The position numbers were made by a program, and so were the translations under genes. The notes under the pieces were generated by a model that worked only from the letters and a program-made list of their open reading frames with translations, made no database searches and had not been told where the DNA came from. A stretch of DNA of 63,652 nt, taken from Cyanobacteria bacterium SIG26 (GTDB lineage: Bacteria > Cyanobacteriota > Vampirovibrionia > Gastranaerophilales > Gastranaerophilaceae). How positions within the stretch are numbered: the stretch's first letter is position 1; the number at the start of each line of letters is the position of its first letter. Below are positions 1-8,429 of this stretch, piece after piece. Location of the stretch: contig SUTS01000014.1 of assembly GCA_015152555.1 (NCBI GenBank), positions 1 to 63,652 of the forward strand, in the 5' to 3' direction.

Positions 1-60
1 CCCCCACAACTAGCAAAAAATTTTTTGAGCGACATTATAATAATCAAACGGAGACCGATT

Positions 61-261
61 ATGAAAGTACCCCAAATTAAATTTTCACTTGATAAAAAAA
101 GATTCGCCCTGATGCGTAATTCTTTTAATAGATTTTGTTCAAGCACTGACGCACTAATTTCTAACAACAATAACACCTCTAGCCTGTTATCCATTTCCGG
201 CAAAAATACACCTAAAACAAACCGTATATCTCTTATCGACATCATTTTAAAGCAAATGTAG
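61..261 (+). CDS. small hypothetical protein (66 aa)
   Basis: I do not recognise this protein. The ATG at 61 is preceded by GGAG at 50-53 with suitable spacing, so I prefer it to an upstream in-frame ATG at 25. The product is basic, rich in Asn and Ser, and has no membrane segment or signal peptide. It begins MKVPQIKFSL, a short Lys/Val/Phe-containing N-terminus like several other unknown proteins in the window. It is followed by another small ORF at 314. It could be a lineage-specific small protein. That it is translated rests on the SD sequence alone. Confidence 0.5.
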   Translation: MKVPQIKFSLDKKRFALMRNSFNRFCSSTDALISNNNNTSSLLSISGKNTPKTNRISLIDIILKQM

Positions 262-313
262 GATTACAATACACCTCTAAAACATTATATTAAAAAATAT
301 AGAAGAGAGTTTT

Positions 314-457
314 ATGACAAATATTACGAACAAAAAATTTGAAAAAATATACGAAACACTTATAAATCCAGAACAATACTACAATATTTACAGAGAAATT
401 AAAGGTATTTTAAGTATTATTGAGTATTTACATTTGGACAAAGACGCCGGATTGTAA
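314..457 (+). CDS. small hypothetical protein (47 aa)
   Basis: An ATG at 314 follows a purine-rich SD (AGAGAG, 304-309) and opens a 47-codon frame ending with TAA at 455-457. The product is rich in Tyr, Ile, Lys and Glu (MTNITNKKFEKIYETL... IEYLHLDKDAGL) and is predicted mostly helical. No family is recognised. It ends one base before the end of the converging minus-strand vWA gene (stop at 459), so the two genes are tail to tail with no room for a separate terminator. It may be read through from the ORF at 61-261. Confidence 0.45.
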   Translation: MTNITNKKFEKIYETLINPEQYYNIYREIKGILSIIEYLHLDKDAGL

Positions 458-458
458 A

Positions 459-1184
459 TCACTTTGGCAAAATTATTTTAGCTTCAACAGATTTTGCGGC
501 TTCAATACTATTATTAAAGCCATCTAATAATTCTGCAGCTGTTTGTGCATTATAAAATTTTCCGCTTGTAACAAGTGCCGTACACTCTAATTGCTCCAAA
601 TCATCCGAATTTTGGACATTAAACGCTATAACATCAATTTTCACATCACGCCTCACTCGAATTAATTCCATAACAAAAGTACACGGACTCTCATCACAAT
701 TTTCGCCCCCATCTGTTAAAAGAATAATATGTTTTTTGCCGCTAAACCCCATAAAATCATATTTTATCGCCTGTTTTAAGGAATATGTTATAGGCGTCAT
801 TCCACGAGGTTTTGCTTTTTCAAGCGATTGCTCAATATACGGGGTATTATTTTTCAAAATTGGACTAACCAATGTAGAAGCACGACAAGCCTCCACCGGA
901 GTAAACCCCATCCGATGACCGTAAATCCTCAAACCTACCCAAGCATTCGGATTGATTTTTGGCAAAATTTGTTTCATCGTATCCAACATCAACCGCGCCT
1001 TTGTAGAACCTTCAAGAGGTTCAGTCATACTATTTGAAAAATCCAAAATAAATAAAATCCGCTCATCTTCTTGATCTTGAAAATTCCGAACAAAACCACT
1101 ATCCGGTGTATGCAGGCCATATTGAGAAGCCAAAAGGGTCGGACAAAAGACTAAACAGACAAATATCGTTAAAAATTTTTTCAT
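459..1184 (-). CDS. secreted von Willebrand factor A domain protein
   Basis: Residues 1-19 form a signal peptide (basic MKK, hydrophobic core, likely cleavage after LLAS). The rest is one vWA domain. The metal-ion-dependent adhesion site is visible as D48-x-S-x-S (DFSNSM). A later Thr in GMTPITYSL and Asp in LLTDGGENCD complete a typical MIDAS. Bacterial proteins of this kind bind proteins or assist complex assembly in the envelope through a bound divalent cation. At 241 aa it holds the vWA fold and little else. Cys residues in the second half (GENCDESPC, LECTAL) could form disulfides after export. No partner gene (MoxR-type ATPase, toxin) is adjacent, so its target is unknown. Confidence 0.8.
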   Translation of the reverse strand: MKKFLTIFVCLVFCPTLLASQYGLHTPDSGFVRNFQDQEDERILFILDFSNSMTEPLEGSTKARLMLDTMKQILPKINPNAWVGLRIYGHRMGFTPVEACRASTLVSPILKNNTPYIEQSLEKAKPRGMTPITYSLKQAIKYDFMGFSGKKHIILLTDGGENCDESPCTFVMELIRVRRDVKIDVIAFNVQNSDDLEQLECTALVTSGKFYNAQTAAELLDGFNNSIEAAKSVEAKIILPK

Positions 1185-1235
1185 AATGCCAGTTTATAAC
1201 CTTTTTTTGCAAAAAACATTCTCTTAGTGTGGAGA

Positions 1236-1772
1236 TTAATATTTAGATTCAAGCTCTTTTAACAAAGTTGATATTAAGTTAAAATTATTAATCGTATTCT
1301 CCACTTTCAATTTTTTATCTTTTGATAAATTTTTATTACCTAATCTATAAGATAAATACTCGACAATAGAAATATAAGTATTCGGGAATGTAAAAATATC
1401 ACTTGTTAAATACCCAATTTTTAATTTTACAATTTTAATATAACGCCGGTAAAAATCGCCATTGGCTTTACTTGTAGGAACAAATGGAGTAAACATTATA
1501 TCAAAATTTTTGTTTGGGATATTATTTAACAAATTATTATTATCTGATTCTATATTCTCAAAAATTTCCTTGATAACACTCAAATATTTTACAATGATTG
1601 AACATTTTTTAGAGGAATTTTTTAACAAAGACCAATGCCTCTTAGTAGGTTTAGCAATATTACACATGAGCGGGATACAGCATAATTCGATAATATAATT
1701 TGCATAAACAATATAATAACTGATACATTGTTTCAATATATCTAAATCTTCTTCAATATGTTCATCAATCAT
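1236..1772 (-). CDS. hypothetical protein (178 aa), predicted all-helical
   Basis: I take the start at ATG 1772 because it lies just after a strong AAAGGAGG SD. The open frame extends farther upstream but without an SD. The product is helical, with hydrophobic and Cys-containing stretches (SYYIVYANYIIELCCIP) in the first 50 residues and a Lys/Asn-rich remainder. There is no signal peptide and no recognised family. It is divergently arranged with an XRE-type regulator starting near 1845, and the promoters of both must lie in the ~70 bp between. A regulator/regulated-gene pair or a toxin-antitoxin-like pair is possible but unproven. Confidence 0.6.
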   Translation of the reverse strand: MIDEHIEEDLDILKQCISYYIVYANYIIELCCIPLMCNIAKPTKRHWSLLKNSSKKCSIIVKYLSVIKEIFENIESDNNNLLNNIPNKNFDIMFTPFVPTSKANGDFYRRYIKIVKLKIGYLTSDIFTFPNTYISIVEYLSYRLGNKNLSKDKKLKVENTINNFNLISTLLKELESKY

Positions 1773-1844
1773 TGTTCCTCCTTTATATAAAATGACAAGT
1801 GTGAGTTGGTAGAAATTTATACAAATAAACATCATTATGAAAAT

Positions 1845-2057
1845 ATGAAAAATGAATATTTAAAGAAAATAGGATTTAATATAAAAAAAGTAAGAGAACA
1901 AAAAGGATTATCTCAAGAAAGATTAGCTGAACTTGTCGGTAAAAGTCGCAATTACATCGGAATGATAGAAAGAGGCGAATCAAACATCCCAACAGGAACA
2001 CTAATAGATATTTCAACAGCACTAAATGTTCACCCAAAAACTTTTTTCAATTTTTAA
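1845..2057 (+). CDS. XRE-family HTH transcriptional regulator (70 aa)
   Basis: A minimal Cro/C1-type helix-turn-helix protein. The consensus is clear: IGFNIKKVREQKGLSQERLAELVGKS followed by IGMIERGESNIPTGTL. It probably binds DNA as a dimer. The ATG at 1845 gives a conventional XRE N-terminus. A TTG at 1806 in frame would add 13 residues, and neither has a good SD. It contains almost only the DNA-binding domain, with no ligand or peptidase domain. It is divergent from the unknown gene at 1236-1772, the usual geometry for a regulator controlling its neighbour and itself. Confidence 0.85.
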   Translation: MKNEYLKKIGFNIKKVREQKGLSQERLAELVGKSRNYIGMIERGESNIPTGTLIDISTALNVHPKTFFNF

Positions 2058-2180
2058 ATATTCAATATATTATCAAACCTCCATTGTTAAGAATTTTTAC
2101 ATAGTGCGGTATAAACAACACCAGATTGATTAAATTATACCAAAAGTAGATTTTTTTGTCTATCAATTTAATATATTATT

Positions 2181-2384
2181 ATGATTGAAAATAGAGTATC
2201 ATTAGTAATGGGCGCCAAACGAATGGAAAAACGCGACATTACAAAAATAACAAATATTGATAGACACACTTTGACTAAAATATACAAGGGTGAAATTGCA
2301 AGTATAAAATTAGACACACTAAATCAATTGTGCTATGCCCTTGATTGCACACCTAATGATTTATTCAGATATATACCCGATTAA
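2181..2384 (+). CDS. Cro/C1-type HTH regulator (67 aa)
   Basis: A 67-residue helix-turn-helix protein of the short Cro-like class (HTH_26 type). It shows MEKRDITKITNIDRHTLTKIYKGE, then LDTLNQLCYALDCTPNDLF, the usual ending in which helices 4 and 5 pack after the recognition helix. No other domain is present. An AT-rich -10-like hexamer lies a few bases before the ATG and there is no SD, so the mRNA may be nearly leaderless. It sits 45 bp upstream of uvrC in the same direction, but uvrC has its own -10 sequence, so a shared operon is not required. Confidence 0.82.
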   Translation: MIENRVSLVMGAKRMEKRDITKITNIDRHTLTKIYKGEIASIKLDTLNQLCYALDCTPNDLFRYIPD

Positions 2385-2417
2385 TATTCCGTCGTTTAAT
2401 TTAATCAAAACCTATGT

Positions 2418-2423
2418 TATAAT
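2418..2423 (+). promoter_or_regulatory. -10 element of uvrC, leaderless type
   Basis: A perfect TATAAT ends six bases before the uvrC ATG (2430). Transcription would start at or next to the ATG, giving a leaderless mRNA, and no SD is present. No convincing -35 is seen at the expected distance (weak TTTAAT-like sequence). Confidence 0.55.
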
Positions 2424-2429
2424 TATTTT

Positions 2430-4097
2430 ATGAACGAGAGACTGAAAGACAGCCTTAAACTTTTACCATCATTACCTGGGTGTTATATCTATTATAATTC
2501 AGATAATGAAGTTATATACGTCGGAAAAGCAAAAATCCTAAAGCGACGTGTTTTGTCGTACTTTAATCGCAAACAACACGATAGTGTAAAAGTCAATGTT
2601 TTAGTTTCACAAATCGACCATCTGGAATATATCGTCACAAACACAGAGGTCGAAGCTCTTATTTTAGAAGATCATCTGATAAAAAAACATAAACCACGTT
2701 ATAACATTTTGTTAAAAGATGACAAAAAATATCCGTATTTTCTTATAACAAATGAGGATTTCCCTAGGATTTCCATTGTTCGCAAGCGTAACATGAACCC
2801 CGAAAAAGGCAAATATTACGGACCATATACTGATATTCGCGCAATGCACTCAACATTAGATTTCCTAAAAAAAATATTCCCGCTAAAACAATGTAAAACT
2901 CCAAAATTCAAATCGCGACCTTGCTTATATTATCATATAGGCAAATGTCTTGCCCCGTGTCAAAATATGGTAACAAGTGAAGAATACAAAGCCATTGTTC
3001 ATCAAGCAGAATTATTTTTATCAGGCAGACAATCCGAATTAATGAAACAACTTATGGAACAAATCCAAAAATATTCAGACTCTTTGCAATTTGAAAAGGC
3101 CGCAAGACTGCGTGATAGTTATTTAGATTTGAAAAAGACTTTAGAAAAACAAAAAGTTGTTTACGAAAACACCAAACTTAATCAAGATGTCATTTCAGTA
3201 CTTCATGAAGACGGAATTTTAGCTATAGTGGTAATGATGATAAGAGAAGGTCGACTTATTGACAAAAAAGATTTCACCTACGAAGTTGAAGAAAGTGACA
3301 AAACCGAATTTTTCGCGACTTTTTTCAAGGATTATTATAACACGTTATCACTTGAATTCCCGGACAAAATTGTCTCAAATGAACTTGAAGCAATTGGGGA
3401 CAAATCGCTATATGAACAGTGGTTAAACATTATCTCAGGGAAAAAAGTTAAAATCAGTTACGGCAAATCCACCCAAGGGAAAGAACTCCAAAGTTTAGCA
3501 CAAAAAAATTGCCAAGTAATATTAGACAACGCAAAATTATCCAAAATGTCTAAAATCAGAGACGATTTTAACAATATTGGTTCATACTTAAAAGAAAAAT
3601 TAAAGCTAAACAATTTTCCACATCGCATTGAGTGCTATGACATTTCACATATCCAAGGTACAAATACTGTAGCCTCGATGGTAACTTTTATCAATGGAAT
3701 AAGTAAAAAATCAGAATATCGCAAGTTCAAAATCAAAACAACCGAAGGAAAACCTGACGACTTTTTATCAATGAAAGAAGTTTTAACAAGACGTCTTTCA
3801 AGATTAGATGACAAAGGTTGGGAAAAACCGGATTTAATAATTATTGACGGCGGCAAAGGTCAATTATCCAGCGTTATGCAAATAGTTACAGATATGGGAA
3901 TTAATGACATTGACTTTGTCAGTCTTGCAAAACGACAAGAAGAAGTATTCTTACCTAACCAATCAAAATCAATCTTACTTCCTCGAGAATCCAGCGCACT
4001 ATATCTAATCCAAAGAATTAGAGATGAAGCCCACAGATTTGCAATAACTTATCATAGAAAATTACGCTCTAAATCAGCACTTAATAAAAACAAATAA
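2430..4097 (+). CDS. uvrC: excinuclease ABC subunit C, lacking the C-terminal HhH domain
   Basis: UvrC makes the two incisions around bulky DNA lesions after recruitment by UvrB. The order is GIY-YIG nuclease (residues ~12-95, with GCY at 17 and YVG at 30), the zinc/Cys linker region (CLYYHIGKCLAPC), the UvrB-binding UVR helix pair (~205-245), and the RNase H-like nuclease with the Asp in YDISH (~403), the DGGKGQL motif (~471) and the His in RDEAHRFA (~534). The protein stops 20 residues after that His. The family is normally about 600 residues and ends in a helix-hairpin-helix pair that binds DNA; here it is 555 and that domain is absent. Downstream frames show no displaced HhH, so this is not an obvious frameshift. 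Confidence 0.96.
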   Translation: MNERLKDSLKLLPSLPGCYIYYNSDNEVIYVGKAKILKRRVLSYFNRKQHDSVKVNVLVSQIDHLEYIVTNTEVEALILEDHLIKKHKPRYNILLKDDKKYPYFLITNEDFPRISIVRKRNMNPEKGKYYGPYTDIRAMHSTLDFLKKIFPLKQCKTPKFKSRPCLYYHIGKCLAPCQNMVTSEEYKAIVHQAELFLSGRQSELMKQLMEQIQKYSDSLQFEKAARLRDSYLDLKKTLEKQKVVYENTKLNQDVISVLHEDGILAIVVMMIREGRLIDKKDFTYEVEESDKTEFFATFFKDYYNTLSLEFPDKIVSNELEAIGDKSLYEQWLNIISGKKVKISYGKSTQGKELQSLAQKNCQVILDNAKLSKMSKIRDDFNNIGSYLKEKLKLNNFPHRIECYDISHIQGTNTVASMVTFINGISKKSEYRKFKIKTTEGKPDDFLSMKEVLTRRLSRLDDKGWEKPDLIIIDGGKGQLSSVMQIVTDMGINDIDFVSLAKRQEEVFLPNQSKSILLPRESSALYLIQRIRDEAHRFAITYHRKLRSKSALNKNK

Positions 4098-4108
4098 CTC
4101 CTACACAA

Positions 4109-4726
4109 TTAATGTTTTTTATATATTGATTTAAGGTAATTTCTTATATCTTCTTTAATACCATCTACAGATTCATAATGTGACTCATAAGCTGAAGAAA
4201 ACTTTCTTGCTTGTTCTTCATCATAAGAAATATATGATTCATCACCACTTTCACCATCAGTTGCAATTTCTTTTATACCTTGCTCCAAATCTTCAACAAA
4301 TTCATCAACTGTTGTAAGACCAGCGGTACTTGACCTACGTTTTCGCCTATTATCGTCGAATTTTGCTTCATCGGCCTCACCTTCCATTGAAACGGCTTTA
4401 TCTTCATCCTCAGCTTTAATAAGCTCATTCATCGCAACCCAAATTTCACGCAAATCAGATATGATATTACTGCTATTTAACCATTTTCTAACATATCTTT
4501 CATCTGGCCCCAAACTCCCATCAGTTTTGGTCCCATCAACAAAATTATATATAGACTCCGAGATTCCAATGGTTATAATTACATTCGGAAAGTTTAATTT
4601 AGTATCCATCTTGAGTTTCAAATTATTATATTTTGAAATACTCATATTAGTAGAGTTGTGCGAATCTGCCTGACTCTTAATAATATACGTTTGTAATTTT
4701 GTTGCTAATTCATTTAGAGTTTTCAT
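4109..4726 (-). CDS. hypothetical acidic protein (205 aa)
   Basis: No family recognised. The protein is soluble, without signal peptide or membrane segment. Its middle (residues ~105-175) is very acidic and low in complexity (EDEDKAVSMEGEADEAKFDD, then EQGIKEIATDGESGDESY), interrupted by a short basic patch NRRKRRSS. The first 100 residues look folded (KLNFPNVIITIGISESIYNF). It lies 11 bp downstream of the PFL gene on the same strand, so it is probably the last gene of the MotA-like/MotB-like/PFL operon. It could be a regulator or structural partner of that set, but nothing in the sequence proves it. Confidence 0.65.
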   Translation of the reverse strand: MKTLNELATKLQTYIIKSQADSHNSTNMSISKYNNLKLKMDTKLNFPNVIITIGISESIYNFVDGTKTDGSLGPDERYVRKWLNSSNIISDLREIWVAMNELIKAEDEDKAVSMEGEADEAKFDDNRRKRRSSTAGLTTVDEFVEDLEQGIKEIATDGESGDESYISYDEEQARKFSSAYESHYESVDGIKEDIRNYLKSIYKKH

Positions 4727-4737
4727 ATAAAATCCTT

Positions 4738-6099
4738 TTAATTATTTAAACTATGAATTGGAGCAGGTATTCTACCACCACGTCTTACAAAACCTGATGA
4801 CGACAATTGACTTACCGGCATTATAGGAGCTTCACCAAGCAACCCTCCAAAAAAGACCTTGTCTCCGACTTTTTTACCTGCAGCCGGAATAATTCTAACC
4901 GCAGTAGTTTTTTTGTTAATCATACCAATAGCCATTTCATCCGCGATAATTCCGGCAATTGTATCAACCGGCGTATCCCCGGGAATTGCTATCATATCAA
5001 GCCCTACAGAACACACCGATGTCATAGCCTCTAACTTATCAAAAGATAAATGGCCATTTGTAGCAGCTTCAATCATGCCTGCATCTTCTGAAACCGGAAT
5101 AAATGCACCCGACAAACCTCCAACATGAGAACTTGCCATAATACCACCTTTTTTGACAGCATCGTTTAACATCGCAAGAGCAGCAGTTGTACCATGAGCT
5201 CCTGCATGTTCTAAGCCCATTGCCTGAAAAATTCCCGCCACACTATCCCCAACAGCAGGTGTTGGCGCTAATGACAAATCTATTACTCCGAATGGAATAT
5301 CAAGTTTTTTTGATAACTTTCGGCCGATAAGCTCACCGGTTGAAGTAATTTTATAAGCGATTTCTTTAATTTTATTAGCTAACTCACTCATATTTGCATC
5401 TTTTGGCAAAGCCTCAACAGCAGCTCTCACAACCCCGGGACCGGATACACCGACATTTAATGCACATTCCGGCTCGCCCATACCACAAAAAGCACCCGCC
5501 ATAAATGGATTATCTCCCGGAACATTACAAAAAACAACTATTTTTGCAGCCCCTATTCCATCTTGCTCTTTTGTTAATTCAGCAGCATTTTTAATCATCT
5601 CAGACATTTTTAAAACAGCATCCATATTTATTCCAGCCTTTGATGTTGCCAAATTCACTGAAGAACAAACGCGCTCAGTCGTTGCCATAGCCTCAGGAAT
5701 ACTTGCAATAAGTAATTTATCACCTTTTGTACAACCTTTTTCAACTAACGCAGAAAATCCACCTACAAAATTCACACCGACTTCTTTTGCGGCCTTATCT
5801 AATGTTTTTGCAATTTTAACGTAATCAGGATTTTTACAAGCTTCACCAATTAAAGAAATTGGAGTAACAGCAATTCGCTTATTAATAATCGGAATAGAAT
5901 ACTCATCTGCTAGTTCATCCGCATACTCAACTAAATTTTTAGCATATTTTTTGATTTTATTATAAATATTTTCACACAATACATCCACATCATCTGATAT
6001 ACAATCTCTCAAACTTACAGCTAACGTTACCGTCCTAATATCCAGATTGTACAACCTGATCATATCCATCGTTTCTATAATATTATTTATATCTATCAT
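4738..6099 (-). CDS. PFL / UPF0210 (DUF711) family protein
   Basis: 453 residues, the usual length of the UPF0210 family, with characteristic stretches such as [50 protein letters not shown] and [16 protein letters not shown]. The family is conserved in bacteria and archaea, is predicted to be cytosolic with a glycyl-radical-enzyme-like fold, and has no firmly established reaction. In many genomes it follows an ACT-domain protein (UPF0237); no such gene is next to it here. The ATG at 6099 overlaps the TGA of the MotB-like gene (ATGA), so translation is coupled. The open frame extends 11 codons upstream but that ignores the coupling. Confidence 0.92.
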   Translation of the reverse strand: MIDINNIIETMDMIRLYNLDIRTVTLAVSLRDCISDDVDVLCENIYNKIKKYAKNLVEYADELADEYSIPIINKRIAVTPISLIGEACKNPDYVKIAKTLDKAAKEVGVNFVGGFSALVEKGCTKGDKLLIASIPEAMATTERVCSSVNLATSKAGINMDAVLKMSEMIKNAAELTKEQDGIGAAKIVVFCNVPGDNPFMAGAFCGMGEPECALNVGVSGPGVVRAAVEALPKDANMSELANKIKEIAYKITSTGELIGRKLSKKLDIPFGVIDLSLAPTPAVGDSVAGIFQAMGLEHAGAHGTTAALAMLNDAVKKGGIMASSHVGGLSGAFIPVSEDAGMIEAATNGHLSFDKLEAMTSVCSVGLDMIAIPGDTPVDTIAGIIADEMAIGMINKKTTAVRIIPAAGKKVGDKVFFGGLLGEAPIMPVSQLSSSGFVRRGGRIPAPIHSLNN

Positions 6100-6785
6100 T
6101 TCTTTAACCCTAATGCTTTTGTGACATCCCAATCTTTTACTTGTAATTTTAATTCAACACGTCTACTTTTGTCAAAATCTTCTTTCCCGTCAATAATAAC
6201 AGGATCATTAAAACTTCTGCCTTCTACAACCAATAATTGTCTAAAATCTTCAGTGTATTCCTTGTTATAATTAGTTCTAAAAATATATTCAGTAACAGAA
6301 TTAGCTCGCTTAGTACTTAATTCCATATTTCGCAGAAACTGCTCATTTTTGGAATTCACTCCGGAAAAAGTTTGAGAATCTGTATGCCCTTGAACCCTGA
6401 TATATTGTATTTGATCCGCCAATTGTTTATCCGAAAAAATCGTATTTATATATATCGGCGCCAATTTATTTAATAACTTTTTACCATTCGAGGACAGAAC
6501 ATAACTGTTTAATTCAAACAACTCAACATCTGATATTTTCAAATCACCTGTCATTTTATCTATATCAACGTCGATATTATTCTTTTTAAGCTCTTCAGCA
6601 ATCTTTTCGGCCACTTCCATCTTAACCTTTTGCTGCTGAATAGTCTGTTGAGAAAACCCTGTCATCGCTAAAACAAACAACGTAATAAAAATAATTGCAA
6701 GACCTAATAGTAAGTCTGCCATTGTTACCCAAAAAATATTATCTTCTGAGCCGCTATTTTGCTTTCCCCTGATTGCTAATTTCAT
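6096..6785 (-). CDS. MotB/OmpA-family protein (ZorB-like)
   Basis: An inner-membrane protein with one N-terminal membrane helix (residues ~20-45) carrying an Asp near its start ([16 protein letters not shown]). That is the position of the proton-carrying Asp of MotB, TolR/ExbD and ZorB. A helical linker follows, then an OmpA/MotB C-terminal peptidoglycan-binding domain ([47 protein letters not shown]). It lies 10 bp after the MotA-like gene with an AAAAGGT SD, and overlaps the following PFL start. Together the two should form an ion-driven stator-like complex. Flagellar MotB is an alternative; the large linker and absence of flagellar neighbours argue for a non-flagellar role. Confidence 0.83.
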   Translation of the reverse strand: MKLAIRGKQNSGSEDNIFWVTMADLLLGLAIIFITLFVLAMTGFSQQTIQQQKVKMEVAEKIAEELKKNNIDVDIDKMTGDLKISDVELFELNSYVLSSNGKKLLNKLAPIYINTIFSDKQLADQIQYIRVQGHTDSQTFSGVNSKNEQFLRNMELSTKRANSVTEYIFRTNYNKEYTEDFRQLLVVEGRSFNDPVIIDGKEDFDKSRRVELKLQVKDWDVTKALGLKK

Positions 6786-6795
6786 TTCTTACCTT

Positions 6796-7704
6796 TTAAA
6801 ATAATTCATCCACAACATCAGTCTTTTGTTTTTCTATTGACTCTTTCATTTGTTTATTCAATTGATTTAAACCAAAAATCAAATTCTCTAAATATGGAAC
6901 CAAATTCGCAGACGTACTTGCAGTAAACGCATTTTTTAATTGAGAAGGAATTTCCGAAACTAAATTTGCATTGGAATTATTTTGTAACTTAGTTTCTCGT
7001 AACAACTCAAATAAAAATTTTTCTGCTGAAATATTTGCAAATAAATTCCCCATAATATCTTGAATCTTATGGAGCGGTAATTTACAATATTTATTATACA
7101 AAATTCTTTCAATCATCAAATATATTAACGAAGAACCTACGGCAATAACAGATACCAATGCCGCAGTTTGCATACTTAACATAAAACTTGAAACAGATTC
7201 AATTGTTTTTTGCTGTGTAGAAAAATCAATCCTTCCAAACGCAATAGCAATATTTAAAAACGTAAATAACGGACCAAATCCTGTCAATATTGTTGGGATG
7301 GTTTGTATCATTTTAAAATTAAACTTTGAAACAATTAAAGTATCTTCATTGAAAAAATATAAAGGATCTGTTGTTGTCTGGATATTCTGAACTGTTGAAG
7401 AAACATCATGATACTTAACTTTTTTATCTTCTGAATGTATAGCAATCGACTCGGAAAAAACCAAAGTATTTCTAAACTCTGTCCAAATAGAAGAAACATA
7501 AGGATTTGATAACATCCATTCATCAATCTCTTTAAATCTAAAATTCAAATCGTTTTTCCTAAAATTCGTCATAAAGGCAATAAAATTGTTTAAATTTTTT
7601 GCGGCATAAGAATACTTTGAAAAACAATAAATAGTAGACGATATAAACACCGTTATGACAATCAATATAGGTACATCAGTTATTATTCTTGCAAAAAAAT
7701 TCAT
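6796..7704 (-). CDS. MotA/TolQ/ExbB-like membrane protein (ZorA-like)
   Basis: 302 residues: one membrane helix at ~8-28, a ~105-residue cytoplasmic segment, then two helices (~137-157, TILTGFGPLFTFLNIAIAF; ~172-195, SMQTAALVSVIAVGSSLIYL) and a long hydrophilic tail. The phrase ILTGFGPLFTFL matches the conserved L-x-G-x-G-x-x-G-T-F-x-G region of MotA/ZorA, although the second and third Gly are changed. The immediately following gene is a MotB-like protein, as expected of the 5:2 stator complexes. Zorya ZorA is usually longer, and no ZorC/D/E gene is adjacent. The pair is therefore called by fold, not as a Zorya system. Confidence 0.72.
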   Translation of the reverse strand: MNFFARIITDVPILIVITVFISSTIYCFSKYSYAAKNLNNFIAFMTNFRKNDLNFRFKEIDEWMLSNPYVSSIWTEFRNTLVFSESIAIHSEDKKVKYHDVSSTVQNIQTTTDPLYFFNEDTLIVSKFNFKMIQTIPTILTGFGPLFTFLNIAIAFGRIDFSTQQKTIESVSSFMLSMQTAALVSVIAVGSSLIYLMIERILYNKYCKLPLHKIQDIMGNLFANISAEKFLFELLRETKLQNNSNANLVSEIPSQLKNAFTASTSANLVPYLENLIFGLNQLNKQMKESIEKQKTDVVDELF

Positions 7705-7760
7705 AAAGTTTCACCATTCCTTGCAAGTATTGTATCATATATTAAACAAGCTTGCAAATC

Positions 7761-8429
7761 CTACTCCAATACGAATTTCAACGCTTTATTAAAATATTTA
7801 CCAAACATAATAAGTAAAAAACTTAGAATGATATCATAAACTATTTTCAAACCGCTCTGAGAAACTATCCAACCATAAATAAATTCCGAACCAATTTGTT
7901 TAACTAAAGCAACTACAACCATATACAAAATACCTAAAAGGTGTATGGTTAAAACCCCTGCCAATGTTGCCTTAATCATATCTAAAAAACCATATTTATT
8001 TAACAAATTCCCCGCAATAATTACAGCCGGCAAATAAGCTAAAATATAGCCGCATCCATATTCAAAAAAATATGTTATCCCACCGCCAAGTGCAAAAATC
8101 GGAGCAATAGTAAGACCTGCCATAATATACAAAAACACACTTGTTGTAGCCATTCTTTTACCCAAAAAAGAACAAATAAACATTACTATCGGTATCTGTG
8201 GAATCAAGAAAAACCGAAATACAAAATCAGCACCGGTTAAATTTTTATTAGTAAACAAATCAGCAGGAATAATATAATGCCTAATATCAAGATTTACAAA
8301 TGAAGCCCCCACAATCAATAATGTACAAAATAATACAATCACGAGATTCAAAAACGAAATTTTTATTTTTTTTCTCGTAACCTTACCTTGCTGTCGCGTC
8401 ATCTTAGGTATTAAGACTTCTTCATTCAT
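7761..8429 (-). CDS. bioY: biotin transporter BioY (ECF substrate-binding component)
   Basis: A 222-residue integral membrane protein with about six hydrophobic helices and the BioY signature region (LGKRMATTSVFLYIMAGL, FALGGGITYFFEYGCGYILAY). BioY captures biotin and works alone or with the energy-coupling AT module; no ecfA/ecfT gene is in the window. A basic N-terminal extension (TRQQGKVTRKKIKI) precedes the first helix. Its ATG overlaps the end of rimI by eight bases, so the two are co-translated. No BirA operator was recognised upstream of rimI. Confidence 0.88.
   Translation of the reverse strand: MNEEVLIPKMTRQQGKVTRKKIKISFLNLVIVLFCTLLIVGASFVNLDIRHYIIPADLFTNKNLTGADFVFRFFLIPQIPIVMFICSFLGKRMATTSVFLYIMAGLTIAPIFALGGGITYFFEYGCGYILAYLPAVIIAGNLLNKYGFLDMIKATLAGVLTIHLLGILYMVVVALVKQIGSEFIYGWIVSQSGLKIVYDIILSFLLIMFGKYFNKALKFVLE

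Noticed and set aside
2430..4160. Frameshifted uvrC
   Set aside because: Downstream sequence in the other two frames meets stops quickly and shows no helix-hairpin-helix pattern.
4109..7704. A complete Zorya defence system
   Set aside because: Only ZorA/ZorB-like proteins are visible; no ZorC, ZorD helicase or ZorE nuclease gene lies nearby, and the MotA-like protein is shorter than typical ZorA.
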